Shown here: one piece after another, positions 47,913 through 56,239 of the stretch | Numbering within the stretch: position 1 is the first letter of the stretch | How the letters are laid out: each line of letters opens with the position of its first letter | From: CAVPDA01 sp963702495 | GTDB taxonomy: Bacteria; Pseudomonadota; Gammaproteobacteria; Burkholderiales; Rhodocyclaceae | Assembly (NCBI GenBank): GCA_963702495.1 | Contig: CAVPDA010000022.1 | Span: 62,001 to 126,000 of the forward strand | Length of the DNA stretch: 64,000 nucleotides | Direction: 5' to 3' | Program-made: the position numbers and the translations under genes | The notes under the pieces: model-generated | What the model saw: the letters and a program-made list of their open reading frames with translations, nothing else | What the model was told of the DNA's origin: nothing | Database searches by the model: none

Positions 47913-49001
47913 ATGCTGCTCGAACTCGCCCAATGGCTGGCCCAGGACATCCGCGCCTTCAATGTCTTCGGCTACATCACCCTGCGTACGGTGCTGGCGG
48001 CGATGACGGCGCTGGTGATCTCGTTCCTGTTCGGTCCGCCGGTGATCCGCTGGCTGGCGGCGAAGAAGATCGGGCAGTCGGTGCGCGACGATGGCCCCAA
48101 ATCCCATCTCACCAAGGCCGGTACGCCGACCATGGGCGGGGCGCTGATCCTGATCTCCATCGGCATCACCACGCTGTTGTGGGGCGACCTGTCCAACCGC
48201 TATCTGTGGGTGGTGCTGCTGGTGACCCTGGGCTTCGGCGCGGTGGGCTGGGTGGACGACTGGCGCAAGGTCGTGCATCGCAATCCGAAAGGTTTGCCGG
48301 CGCGCTGGAAGTTCCTCTGGCAGTCCGTCATCGGCCTTGCCGCGGCGGTGTACCTGGGGCTGCTGCCGGGCGTGCCGGCGGCGCAGGAACTGATCGTCCC
48401 GTTCCTCAAGACCTTCGCCTATCCGCTGGGCGTATTCGGCTTCATCGGACTCAGCTATCTCGTCATCGTCGGCAGCAGCAACGCGGTGAACCTGACCGAC
48501 GGTCTCGACGGCCTCGCCATCATGCCGACGGCGCTGGTCGGCGGAGCCCTCGCGATCTTCGCCTACGTCGCCGGCCATGCGGTGTTCTCGAAGTATCTGG
48601 GCGTGCCGCACATCCCCGGCGCGGGCGAGCTGGCGGTTTTCTGCGGCGCCCTGGCCGGTGCGGCCCTCGGCTTTCTCTGGTTCAACGCCTACCCGGCCGA
48701 AGTCTTCATGGGCGACGTCGGCGCGCTGGCCCTCGGCGCGGCGCTGGGCACCGTGGCGGTGGTGGTGCGTCAGGAAGTGGTTCTCTTCATCATGGGCGGC
48801 CTGTTCGTCGCCGAGACCCTGTCGGTGATGGTGCAGGTGCTCTATTTCAAGTGGTCGGGCGGCCGGCGCATCTTCCGCATGGCCCCGCTGCATCACCACT
48901 ACGAACTGGGCGGTTGGAAGGAGACGCAGGTGGTGGTGCGCTTCTGGATCATCACCATCCTGCTGGTGCTGTTCGGCCTGTCGACGCTGAAGCTGCGGTG
49001 A
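47913..49001 (+). CDS. mraY: Phospho-MurNAc-pentapeptide translocase MraY
   Basis: A 362-residue inner-membrane enzyme making lipid I from UDP-MurNAc-pentapeptide and undecaprenyl phosphate. About ten membrane helices; conserved blocks KAGTPTMGG, WVDDWRK (paired aspartates), NAVNLTDGLDGLA, FMGDVGALALG and the histidine-rich APLHHHYELGGW. ATG 47913 lies 32 bases after murF. Its stop overlaps the GTG start of murD. Confidence 0.96.
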   Translation: MLLELAQWLAQDIRAFNVFGYITLRTVLAAMTALVISFLFGPPVIRWLAAKKIGQSVRDDGPKSHLTKAGTPTMGGALILISIGITTLLWGDLSNRYLWVVLLVTLGFGAVGWVDDWRKVVHRNPKGLPARWKFLWQSVIGLAAAVYLGLLPGVPAAQELIVPFLKTFAYPLGVFGFIGLSYLVIVGSSNAVNLTDGLDGLAIMPTALVGGALAIFAYVAGHAVFSKYLGVPHIPGAGELAVFCGALAGAALGFLWFNAYPAEVFMGDVGALALGAALGTVAVVVRQEVVLFIMGGLFVAETLSVMVQVLYFKWSGGRRIFRMAPLHHHYELGGWKETQVVVRFWIITILLVLFGLSTLKLR

Positions 49002-50407
49002 GCGACCCGATGGAACCCAACGGCAAGCGAGTCCTGGTCCTGGGATTGGGCGAGAGCGGCCTGGCCATGGCGCAGTGGCTGGCGCGGCACGGCGCAACGG
49101 TGCGCGCCGCCGACACGCGCGAGCCGCCGCCCAACGCCGCCGAACTTGCGCGCACCGCGCCCGCCGCGGAACTCGTCACCGGCCCTTTCGCCCTGTCCCT
49201 GCTCGACGAGGTCGGGCTGGTCGCCCTCAGCCCCGGTCTGTCCCAGACCGAGCCGGTGGTGCAGGAAGCGTACCGCCGCGGAATTCGGGTCACCGGCGAA
49301 ATCGAACTGTTCGCGCAGGCGCTGCGCGACCTCGGCTGGCGCGAGAACTGCAAGGTGATCGCCATCACCGGCACCAACGGCAAGACCACCGTCACCTCGC
49401 TGGTCGGCGCCATGGGGCGCGCTGCGGGGATGAACACAGCGGTGGCCGGAAACATCAGCCCGGCCGCGCTGACCGAACTGATGGCCCGCCTGGACGCCGG
49501 CGATCCGCCCCGGCTGTGGGTGCTGGAACTTTCCAGCTTCCAGCTCGAGACGACGGCAACGCTCGCCGCCGACGCCGCCGTGGTGCTCAACGTCAGCGAC
49601 GACCACCTCGACCGCTACGCCGGGCTGGACGGCTATGCCGCCGCCAAGGCCCGCATTTTCGACGGCGACGGCGTGCAGGTGCTGAACCGCGCCGATGCGC
49701 GCGTCATGGCGATGCGGCGCACCGGCCGCCGCGTGTTCACGTTCGGCCTCGACCGTCCGCCCGCGGAATTGGATTTCGGCGTCATCGAGCACGCCGGAGA
49801 ACACTGGCTCGCGCTCGGCGCCGAACCGCTGGCGGCGCTCTACGAGCTGTCGCTGGCCGGCCTGCACAACGCGGCGAATGCGCTCGCCGCCCTGGCCTTG
49901 TGCCGCGCCGTCGATCTGCCGCTGCCGCCGGTGGTGCGGGCGCTGCAGACTTTCCGCGGCCTGGCGCACCGGGTGGAGAAGGTAGCCGAGTTCGGCGGCG
50001 TCGCCTTCTACGACGATTCCAAGGGAACCAACGTCGGTGCCACGCTCGCCGCGCTGCAGGGACTGGGGCGCAAGGTGGCGTTGATTGCCGGCGGCGAGGG
50101 CAAGGGACAGGACTTCTCGCCGCTGAAACCGGCGGTCGAGGCCCATGCCCGCGCGGTGGTGCTCATCGGTCGCGACGCACCGCTGATCGAGAGCGCGCTT
50201 GCCGGCGCTGTGCCGCCCATTCTGCATGCCGCAGACATGGACGAGGCGGTGCGCACGGCCTTCGCTGCGGCGCGGCCGGGCGACGCCGTACTACTGTCGC
50301 CGGCCTGCGCCAGCTTCGACATGTTTCGCAACTATGCCCACCGTGCCGAGGTGTTTGTCGCCGCGGTGCGGGCGCTGGCGCCGGCGAAGGAATGGAAATG
50401 GAGCTGA
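48998..50407 (+). CDS. murD: UDP-MurNAc-L-Ala-D-Glu synthetase MurD
   Basis: A 469-residue ligase adding D-glutamate. The N-terminal Rossmann-like domain begins RVLVLGLGESGLAMAQWL; the ATP site is ITGTNGKTTVTSLVG; and the C-terminal domain has FYDDSKGTNVGATLAAL and LLSPACASFDMF. GTG 48998 overlaps the mraY stop (GTGA); ATG 49010 is a second candidate. The end overlaps the start of ftsW. Confidence 0.95.
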   Translation: MSDPMEPNGKRVLVLGLGESGLAMAQWLARHGATVRAADTREPPPNAAELARTAPAAELVTGPFALSLLDEVGLVALSPGLSQTEPVVQEAYRRGIRVTGEIELFAQALRDLGWRENCKVIAITGTNGKTTVTSLVGAMGRAAGMNTAVAGNISPAALTELMARLDAGDPPRLWVLELSSFQLETTATLAADAAVVLNVSDDHLDRYAGLDGYAAAKARIFDGDGVQVLNRADARVMAMRRTGRRVFTFGLDRPPAELDFGVIEHAGEHWLALGAEPLAALYELSLAGLHNAANALAALALCRAVDLPLPPVVRALQTFRGLAHRVEKVAEFGGVAFYDDSKGTNVGATLAALQGLGRKVALIAGGEGKGQDFSPLKPAVEAHARAVVLIGRDAPLIESALAGAVPPILHAADMDEAVRTAFAAARPGDAVLLSPACASFDMFRNYAHRAEVFVAAVRALAPAKEWKWS

Positions 50408-51564
50408 CGCGCCGCTACGCCGGTGTACCGACGCAGCCGCCGGAGCTCGATCACGTCCTGCTCTGGTCCGCGCTGGCGCTGCTGCTGTTCGGCGTGGTGA
50501 TGGTCTATTCGGCTTCCATCGCCACCGCCGAAGGCAGCAAGTTCACGGGACACCAGCCCAGCTTCTTCCTCGTCCGCCATGCCGTGTTCGTGGGGATCGG
50601 CCTGTTCGCGGCCACAATTCTGTTCCATGTCCCGCTGCGTGCCTGGCAGGAGTTCTCTCCCTGGCTGTTCGTCGGCGGCGTGCTGCTGCTGGTGTTGGTA
50701 TTGATCCCCCATGTCGGCAGGGAGGTGAATGGCGCGCGGCGCTGGCTGCCGCTGGGGCTGGTCAATCTGCAGCCGTCCGAGCTGATGAAGCTGTTCGCCG
50801 TCCTCTACGCAGCCGATTACACCGTGCGCAAACTGGCCGAGATGGCCTCGTTCCGGCACGGTTTCCTGCCCATGGCGGTGGTGATCCTGTCCGTCGGCTT
50901 TCTGCTGCTGCGCGAGCCGGACTTCGGCGCCTTCGTCGTCATCGCCGCCATCGCCTTCGGCATCCTCTTCCTCGGCGGCATGAACGCGCGCCTGTTCGCC
51001 CTGCTGGCGGTGATCGCGATGGTCGGCTTCGTGCTCCTGATCTGGCTTTCACCCTACCGCCGCGAGCGCATTCTCGGTTTCATGGACCCCTGGCAGGACG
51101 CCTTCGGCAAGGGCTATCAGTTGTCCCACGCGCTCATCGCCTTCGGTCGCGGCGAATGGTTCGGCGTCGGGCTCGGCGCCAGCGTCGAAAAGCTGTTCTA
51201 CCTGCCGGAGGCCCATACCGACTTCCTGCTGGCCGTGATCGCGGAGGAACTCGGTCTCGTCGGCGTCATGGCGGTCATCGTGCCGTTTGCGCTGATCGTG
51301 CATCGCGCCTTCGCCGTCGGCCGCCAGGCCCTGACGCTGGAGCGTGTCTATGCCGGACTGGTGGCGCAGGGCATCGGCGTCTGGATCGGCGTGCAGGCCT
51401 TCATCAACATGGGCGTGAACATGGGGCTGCTGCCGACCAAGGGCCTGACTCTGCCGCTCATGAGTTTCGGCGGCTCCGGCATCGTCGCCAATTGCGCCGC
51501 CCTGGCGATCCTCCTGCGCGTGGACTGGGAAAATCGGCAGCTCATGCGGGGGCAGCAGGTATGA
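50398..51564 (+). CDS. ftsW: Septal peptidoglycan glycosyltransferase FtsW
   Basis: A 388-residue SEDS-family polymerase with about ten membrane helices, working with FtsI. Conserved parts: VMVYSASIA, GREVNGARRWLPLG, NLQPSELMKLF, LREPDFGAFVVI, and GLTLPLMSFGGSGIVAN. Of two nearby ATGs I prefer 50398, because GAAGGA lies at a proper distance; 50392 is the other. Its last codons (NRQLMRGQQV-stop) are repeated 140 bases downstream as part of an inserted segment, described separately. Confidence 0.94.
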   Translation: MELTRRYAGVPTQPPELDHVLLWSALALLLFGVVMVYSASIATAEGSKFTGHQPSFFLVRHAVFVGIGLFAATILFHVPLRAWQEFSPWLFVGGVLLLVLVLIPHVGREVNGARRWLPLGLVNLQPSELMKLFAVLYAADYTVRKLAEMASFRHGFLPMAVVILSVGFLLLREPDFGAFVVIAAIAFGILFLGGMNARLFALLAVIAMVGFVLLIWLSPYRRERILGFMDPWQDAFGKGYQLSHALIAFGRGEWFGVGLGASVEKLFYLPEAHTDFLLAVIAEELGLVGVMAVIVPFALIVHRAFAVGRQALTLERVYAGLVAQGIGVWIGVQAFINMGVNMGLLPTKGLTLPLMSFGGSGIVANCAALAILLRVDWENRQLMRGQQV

Positions 51565-51705
51565 GTTTGCTGCGCTCCTTCACCGGCCTGTGCCATGGCA
51601 CGGAGCTGCCAATTTCGGCGCAGGCTAACTCGCGCCAGCGAGTTAAGCCCCGCAGGGGCGGCCGCAGCCAAAACAATCAGCTCATGCGGGGGCAGCAGGT
51701 ATGAG
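51538..51705. repeat. Tail-duplicating palindromic insertion at the ftsW-murG junction
   Basis: The 28 bases at 51538-51565 (start CAGCTCATGCGGGGGCAGCA) recur exactly at 51678-51705. Between them, 51602-51615 is an inverted partial copy of the ftsW tail (12 of 14 bases against 51531-51544). A core with two small stems follows, TAACTCGC-GCCA-GCGAGTTA and GCCCC-GCA-GGGGC. A related core lies after ftsZ. Confidence 0.75.
51561..51704 (+). CDS. Mini-ORF (47 aa) bridging ftsW and murG
   Basis: Starts at an ATG overlapping the ftsW stop (ATGA) and ends at a TGA overlapping the murG ATG. The product begins MSLLRSFTGLCHG and ends NNQLMRGQQV, the same last seven residues as FtsW, with an arginine-rich middle (RQRVKPRRGGR). 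I know no family for it. Its likely role, if any, is to let ribosomes continue from ftsW to murG. It may not make a stable protein. Confidence 0.35.
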   Translation: MSLLRSFTGLCHGTELPISAQANSRQRVKPRRGGRSQNNQLMRGQQV

Positions 51706-52774
51706 CGGCGCCGTCTCGCGGACGCTCATGGTCATGGCGGGCGGGACCGGCGGCCACGTATTCCCAGGGCTGGCGGTGGCCGACTACATCCGCGGGCAGG
51801 GGTGGCAGGTGGTCTGGATGGGTAATCCCGACGGCATGGAGGCGAAGCTGGTTCCGTCGCGCGGCTACGACATGGCGTGGGTGCGCTTCACGGGACTGCG
51901 CGGCAAGGGGCTGCTGCGCATGGCGCTGCTGCCGTTCAACCTGCTGCGCGGATTCTGGCAGGCGTTCCGCGAACTGGGCCGGGTCCGCCCGAACGTTGTG
52001 CTGGGCATGGGCGGATACATCAGCTTTCCCGGCGCGATGATGGCGGCATTGCGCGGCATGCCGCTGGTGGTGCACGAGCAGAACTCGATTGCCGGCCTCG
52101 CCAACAAGGTGTTGGCGCGGGTCGCCGACCGGGTCCTGACCGGTTTTCCCGATGTGCTGGCCAAGGGGCAGTGGACGGGGAACCCGGTGCGCGCCGAGAT
52201 CGCCCAGCTGCCTGCCCCGGCGCAGCGCTACACGGCGCGGGTCGGTCCGCTGCGCATTCTGGTGGTGGGCGGCAGCCTTGGCGCCCAGGCCTTGAACGAG
52301 GCCGTGCCACCAGCGCTGGCGCAACTTCGCGAAGCACAGCGGCCCCAGGTTACGCATCAGGCCGGCGCCAGGAATCTGCAGGCGTTACGGGAGGCCTACG
52401 CCAAGGCCGGCGTGGCGGCGGAGATCCTGCCCTTCATCGACGACATGGCGCGGTGCTACGCCCAGGCCGATCTGGTGATCTGCCGCGCCGGCGCGCTCAC
52501 GGTGGCGGAACTGGCGGCGGCCGGCGTCGCCAGCATCCTGGTGCCCTTCCCTTTCGCGGTGGACGACCACCAGACGGGCAATGCGCGCTTCCTCGCCGAT
52601 GCCGGAGCCGCTCTGCTGTTGCCGCAACGCGAACTGTCGCCGCCGCGCCTGGCGCAACTGCTGGGCGGCCTGACGCGCCGCGCGCTGCTGGCGATGGCGG
52701 AAAAGGCGCGGGCACTGGCGAAGCCGGACGCGACGCGGATCGTCGCCGAAGCGTGCATGGAGCTAACGCGGTGA
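51701..52774 (+). CDS. murG: Lipid II synthase MurG
   Basis: A 357-residue membrane-associated GT28 glycosyltransferase adding GlcNAc to lipid I. Motifs: MAGGTGGHVFPGLAVA (N-terminal glycine-rich loop), GMGGYISFPGAMMA, VVHEQNSIAGLANK, VVGGSLGAQALNEAVP, and CRAGALTVAELAAAG with the UDP-GlcNAc-binding region after it. ATG 51701 overlaps the stop of the bridging mini-ORF. Its own TGA overlaps a GTG that opens a second mini-ORF. Confidence 0.95.
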   Translation: MSGAVSRTLMVMAGGTGGHVFPGLAVADYIRGQGWQVVWMGNPDGMEAKLVPSRGYDMAWVRFTGLRGKGLLRMALLPFNLLRGFWQAFRELGRVRPNVVLGMGGYISFPGAMMAALRGMPLVVHEQNSIAGLANKVLARVADRVLTGFPDVLAKGQWTGNPVRAEIAQLPAPAQRYTARVGPLRILVVGGSLGAQALNEAVPPALAQLREAQRPQVTHQAGARNLQALREAYAKAGVAAEILPFIDDMARCYAQADLVICRAGALTVAELAAAGVASILVPFPFAVDDHQTGNARFLADAGAALLLPQRELSPPRLAQLLGGLTRRALLAMAEKARALAKPDATRIVAEACMELTR

Positions 52775-52860
52775 GATTGAAGCGCCAAGAAGGTGCCACG
52801 AACAGCATTCGCTTCGAGGCATCTCCTGGCGTTCTTTGCAGCTTGGCGGTGGGAACATGA
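52771..52860 (+). CDS. Mini-ORF (29 aa) bridging murG and murC
   Basis: GTG 52771 overlaps the murG stop, the frame stays open through the inserted repeat, and it ends at TGA 52858-52860, overlapping the murC ATG (ATGA). The predicted peptide (from LKRQEGATNS to LCSLAVGT) matches nothing I know. Together with the other two bridges, it suggests selection for uninterrupted translation. Confidence 0.3.
   Translation: MRLKRQEGATNSIRFEASPGVLCSLAVGT
52775..52856. repeat. GCCAAG-type inverted-repeat element between murG and murC
   Basis: The left side has GAAGCGCCAAGAAGGTGCCA and the right side CTGGCGTTCTTTGCAGCTTG followed by GCGGT, which pair imperfectly. The motif composition resembles the inverted repeat at 18542-18675. 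The 5-bp word TGAGA occurs at both edges (52772-52776 and 52858-52862), which would fit a target-site duplication. Confidence 0.5.
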
Positions 52861-54251
52861 GACACAAAGTCAAACATATCCATTTCGTCGGGATCGGCGG
52901 TTCGGGCATGAGCGGCATCGCCGAGGTCCTGCTCAATCTGGGCTACGAGGTGAGCGGGTCCGATCTCGGCGAGAACGCTGCGACGCGCCGCCTTGCCGGC
53001 CTCGGCGCGAAGGTGGCGATCGGCCACGACGCGGCCCACATCGCCGGCGCCGACGCGGTGGTGACGTCCACGGCGGTCAAGGGTGACAATCCCGAAGTCA
53101 TCGCGGCGCGCGCCCGGCGCGTGCCGGTGGTGCCGCGCGCCATCATGCTGGCGGAGTTGATGCGTCTGAAGCGCGGCATCGCCATCGCCGGCACCCACGG
53201 CAAGACCACCACCACCAGCCTGGTGGCGAGTGTCCTGGCCGAAGGCGGCTTCGATCCCACTTTCGTCATCGGCGGACGGCTCAACTCGGCCGGCGCCCAC
53301 GCGCGTCTGGGCAGCGGCGAGTTCATCGTGGTCGAGGCGGACGAGTCGGACGCATCCTTCCTCTACCTGCAGCCGGTGGTGGCGGTGGTGACCAACATCG
53401 ATGCCGATCACATGGAGACCTATGGCCACGATTTCGCGCGGCTGAAACAGGCCTTCGTCGACTTCGTGCAGCACCTGCCGTTCTACGGCTCCGCCATTCT
53501 ATGCGAGGACGACAGGAACGTGCGCGAGATCATGCCCTTCATCTCCAAGCCGGTGATCCGCTACGGGCTGGCTGAGACGGCACAGGTGCGGGCCGAGAAC
53601 ATCGAGGCGGCGGACGGCCGGATGAGGTTCGACGCCGTGCGCGTGAACGGCTCGGTGACGCGCCTGCCCATCACCCTCAATCTGCCCGGCATGCACAACG
53701 TGCGCAACGCGCTGGCGGCGGTGGCGGTGGCCACGGAGATCGGCGTGCCGGACGATGCCATCGTGCGCGCCCTGGCCGAGTTCAAGGGTGTCGGGCGCCG
53801 CTTCCAGCGCTACGGCGAGGTTGCCGCCGCCGGCGGCGGCAGCTTCACGCTGATCGACGACTACGGCCACCATCCGGCGGAGATGGCGGCGACGCTCGAA
53901 GCCGCGCGCGGCGCGTTTCCGGGGCGCCGCATCGTGCTCGCCTTCCAGCCCCACCGCTATACGCGCACCCGCGACTGTTTCGAGGATTTCGTCAAGGTGC
54001 TGTCGACGGCCGACGGGCTGCTTCTGGCCGAAGTCTATGCAGCGGGCGAGGCGCCCATCGTCGCCGCGGACGGCCGCACCCTGGCGCGCGCGATCCGCGT
54101 CGCCGGCAAGGTGGAGCCGGTGTTCGTCGAGGATGTCGCCGACATGGCGGCGCGCATCCTGGACGCGGCGCAGGACGGCGACGTGGTGATCACCATGGGT
54201 GCCGGCTCCATCGGCGGCGTGCCCGGCCGGCTGGCGAGCGTCGAGCGATGA
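52857..54251 (+). CDS. murC: UDP-MurNAc-L-alanine ligase MurC
   Basis: A 464-residue cytoplasmic ligase attaching L-alanine to UDP-MurNAc. The Rossmann domain starts HIHFVGIGGSGMSGIAEVL; the ATP loop GTHGKT is at residues 112-117; further motifs are EADESDASFL, HNVRNALAAVAVA and DDYGHHPAEMAATL. I start it at ATG 52857, where the conserved sequence begins; the frame is open to 52836 inside the repeat. Its stop overlaps an ATG of a third mini-ORF. Confidence 0.95.
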   Translation: MRHKVKHIHFVGIGGSGMSGIAEVLLNLGYEVSGSDLGENAATRRLAGLGAKVAIGHDAAHIAGADAVVTSTAVKGDNPEVIAARARRVPVVPRAIMLAELMRLKRGIAIAGTHGKTTTTSLVASVLAEGGFDPTFVIGGRLNSAGAHARLGSGEFIVVEADESDASFLYLQPVVAVVTNIDADHMETYGHDFARLKQAFVDFVQHLPFYGSAILCEDDRNVREIMPFISKPVIRYGLAETAQVRAENIEAADGRMRFDAVRVNGSVTRLPITLNLPGMHNVRNALAAVAVATEIGVPDDAIVRALAEFKGVGRRFQRYGEVAAAGGGSFTLIDDYGHHPAEMAATLEAARGAFPGRRIVLAFQPHRYTRTRDCFEDFVKVLSTADGLLLAEVYAAGEAPIVAADGRTLARAIRVAGKVEPVFVEDVADMAARILDAAQDGDVVITMGAGSIGGVPGRLASVER

Positions 54252-54355
54252 GCCAACGCCAGCGACGCGCGGGCGGCCCGGTGCATGCGGCTTCCTCCCC
54301 TGCGTCATCGATGGTGGAAAGCCGTGGCAACGGCCGAGGCGAAAGCGATGCGTAA
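54248..54355 (+). CDS. Mini-ORF (35 aa) bridging murC and murB
   Basis: ATG 54248 overlaps the murC stop, and the frame ends at TAA 54353-54355, eight bases inside murB. The peptide (MSQRQRRAGGPVHAASSPAS...) is basic and low in complexity. The DNA holds CGCCAGCGA and GGGCGGCC, words also present in the ftsW-murG core, so it could be an older, decayed insertion of the same kind. Confidence 0.25.
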   Translation: MSQRQRRAGGPVHAASSPASSMVESRGNGRGESDA

Positions 54356-55250
54356 CGCGATGCGCGGCGTGCTGCGGGAACACGAGCCGATGGCGCGGCA
54401 TGTCAGTTGGCGTGCCGGCGGCGCCGTGCGCATCGCCTACTTTCCGGCCGATCTCGACGACCTGTGCCAGTTCCTGCGCGACCTGCGGCACGACGAGCCG
54501 CTCCTGTTCGTCGGCCTGGGCAGCAACCTGCTGGTGCGCGACCGCGGCTTCGACGGCACCGTCGTCTTCACCCACGGCGCCCTCAGGGCGCTGCGGCTGG
54601 AAGGCGACGGGCTGGTGTATGCCGAGGCCGGCGTTGCGGCACCCAAGGTGGCGCGCTTCAGCGCCAATCACGACCGGGAAGGCGCCGAATTCCTGGCCGG
54701 CATTCCGGGCACGGTGGGCGGAGCGCTGGCCATGAACGCCGGATGCTACGGCGGCGAGACCTGGAACATCGTGGCGCGGGTGCTGATGCTCGACCGCAAC
54801 GGCGAAAAGCACGAGCGCACGGCTCAGGACTTCGCCATCGGCTACCGCCGCGCCGGTCTGCGCGCGGCGACCGACGAGTGGTTCGCCGGCGCCTGGTTCG
54901 ACCTGCCTCCCGGCGACGGTCAGCGCGCGCGCGCGCGGATCACGGAGTTGCTGGAGAAGCGCATCGCCAGCCAGCCGCTGCAGCTTCCCAACTGCGGCTC
55001 GGTGTTCCGCAACCCGCCCGGCGATCACGCCGCGCGCCTGATCGAGGCGGCAGGCCTGAAGGGGACGGCGCTCGGCGGCGCCCGGGTGTCCGAGAAGCAT
55101 GCCAACTTCATCGTCAATCCGGACGGCAGCGCCACCGCGACCGAAATCGAGGAGTTGATGGAGCGGGTGCGTGACTCGGTGCAGGAGAAGTTCGGTGTCA
55201 ACCTGATGCGCGAAGTGCGCATCGTCGGTGAGAGGGACCACGGGCAATGA
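54348..55250 (+). CDS. murB: UDP-N-acetylenolpyruvoylglucosamine reductase MurB
   Basis: A 300-residue FAD enzyme that reduces UDP-GlcNAc-enolpyruvate to UDP-MurNAc with NADPH. Motifs: HVSWRAGGAVRIAY, LLFVGLGSNLLVRD (FAD-binding), FLAGIPGTVGGALAMNAGCY, IGYRRAGLR, and LPNCGSVFRNPPGDHAARLI with the catalytic serine. The C terminus has ARVSEKHANFIVN. I prefer ATG 54348, close to the conserved start; ATG 54285 would add 21 unconserved residues. It overlaps ddlB by four bases. Confidence 0.94.
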   Translation: MRNAMRGVLREHEPMARHVSWRAGGAVRIAYFPADLDDLCQFLRDLRHDEPLLFVGLGSNLLVRDRGFDGTVVFTHGALRALRLEGDGLVYAEAGVAAPKVARFSANHDREGAEFLAGIPGTVGGALAMNAGCYGGETWNIVARVLMLDRNGEKHERTAQDFAIGYRRAGLRAATDEWFAGAWFDLPPGDGQRARARITELLEKRIASQPLQLPNCGSVFRNPPGDHAARLIEAAGLKGTALGGARVSEKHANFIVNPDGSATATEIEELMERVRDSVQEKFGVNLMREVRIVGERDHGQ

Positions 55251-56197
55251 CGCAAGGTGAACGCAATGGGGCGGGCGCGCCGGATTTCGGCAAGGTGGCG
55301 GTGTTGATGGGCGGCAGCTCCGCCGAGCGGGAAATCTCCCTGCTTTCGGGTAACGCGGTACTGGCGGCCCTCGTTCAGGCAGGCGTCGACGCCCACCTCT
55401 TCGATCCGGCGCAGCGCCCGCTGTGCGCGCTGAAGGACGAGGGCTACGCCCGCGTCTTCATCGCGCTGCACGGCCGTGGCGGCGAAGACGGCACGGTACA
55501 GGGTCTGCTGGAGACGCTGGGCATCCCGTACACCGGCAGCGGCGTGATGGCCTCTGCGCTGGCCATGGACAAATGGCGCACGAAGATGATCTGGCTGTCC
55601 GCCGGCCTGCCGACGCCGGGTTACCGCCTGCTCGCCGCCGATAGCGACTGGGCCGCGGTGTTCGAGGAACTGGGGCCGACGCTGTTCGTGAAGCCCGCGC
55701 GCGAGGGGTCGAGCGTGGGTGCGACCAAGGTCACGGGCGCCGACCGTGCCGCGCTGGCCCAGGCCTATGCCGCCGCTGTCCAGCACGACCCTCTGGTCCT
55801 GGCGGAGGAGTTCGTCGGCGGAGAGGAACTCACCTGCGCCTTCGTCGCGGACCAGGTTCTGCCGCTGGTGCGCATCGTCGCGCCGCAGGGCAACTACGAC
55901 TACCAGCACAAGTATTTCTCGGACGAGACGCGCTACTTCTGTCCGAGCGGCCTGCCGCAGCAGCAGGAGCGCGAAATCCAGGCGCTGGTGATGCGCTCGT
56001 CACAGCTCCTCGGTTGCCGCGGCTGGGGCCGCGCCGATCTGATCCTGCGCGAGGACGGCCGCGTCAGCCTGCTGGAGATGAACACGGCGCCGGGCATGAC
56101 CGGGCATTCGCTGGTGCCGATGGCGGCGCGCGTCGCCGGCATCGGCTTCGAGGAATTGGCGCTGCGCATTCTGGCCGAGGCCTGTCTTGATTCATGA
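55247..56197 (+). CDS. ddlB: D-alanine-D-alanine ligase
   Basis: A 316-residue ATP-grasp enzyme making D-Ala-D-Ala. Motifs: VAVLMGGSSAEREISLLSG, FIALHGRGGEDGTVQGLLE, FVKPAREGSSVGATKV, GWGRADLILREDGRVSLLE and MNTAPGMTGHSLVPMAA with the Mg-binding residues and Ser-His pair. The start ATG overlaps the murB stop. Confidence 0.95.
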   Translation: MTQGERNGAGAPDFGKVAVLMGGSSAEREISLLSGNAVLAALVQAGVDAHLFDPAQRPLCALKDEGYARVFIALHGRGGEDGTVQGLLETLGIPYTGSGVMASALAMDKWRTKMIWLSAGLPTPGYRLLAADSDWAAVFEELGPTLFVKPAREGSSVGATKVTGADRAALAQAYAAAVQHDPLVLAEEFVGGEELTCAFVADQVLPLVRIVAPQGNYDYQHKYFSDETRYFCPSGLPQQQEREIQALVMRSSQLLGCRGWGRADLILREDGRVSLLEMNTAPGMTGHSLVPMAARVAGIGFEELALRILAEACLDS

Positions 56198-56239
56198 GAA
56201 CCGCTCATTTCAGGGGCCGGGACGCGATGGACGCGCGTG

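Noticed and set aside
48998..49012. ATG 49010 as the only murD start
   Set aside because: The GTG overlapping the mraY stop follows the pattern of neighbouring junctions; the difference is four residues and cannot be settled here.
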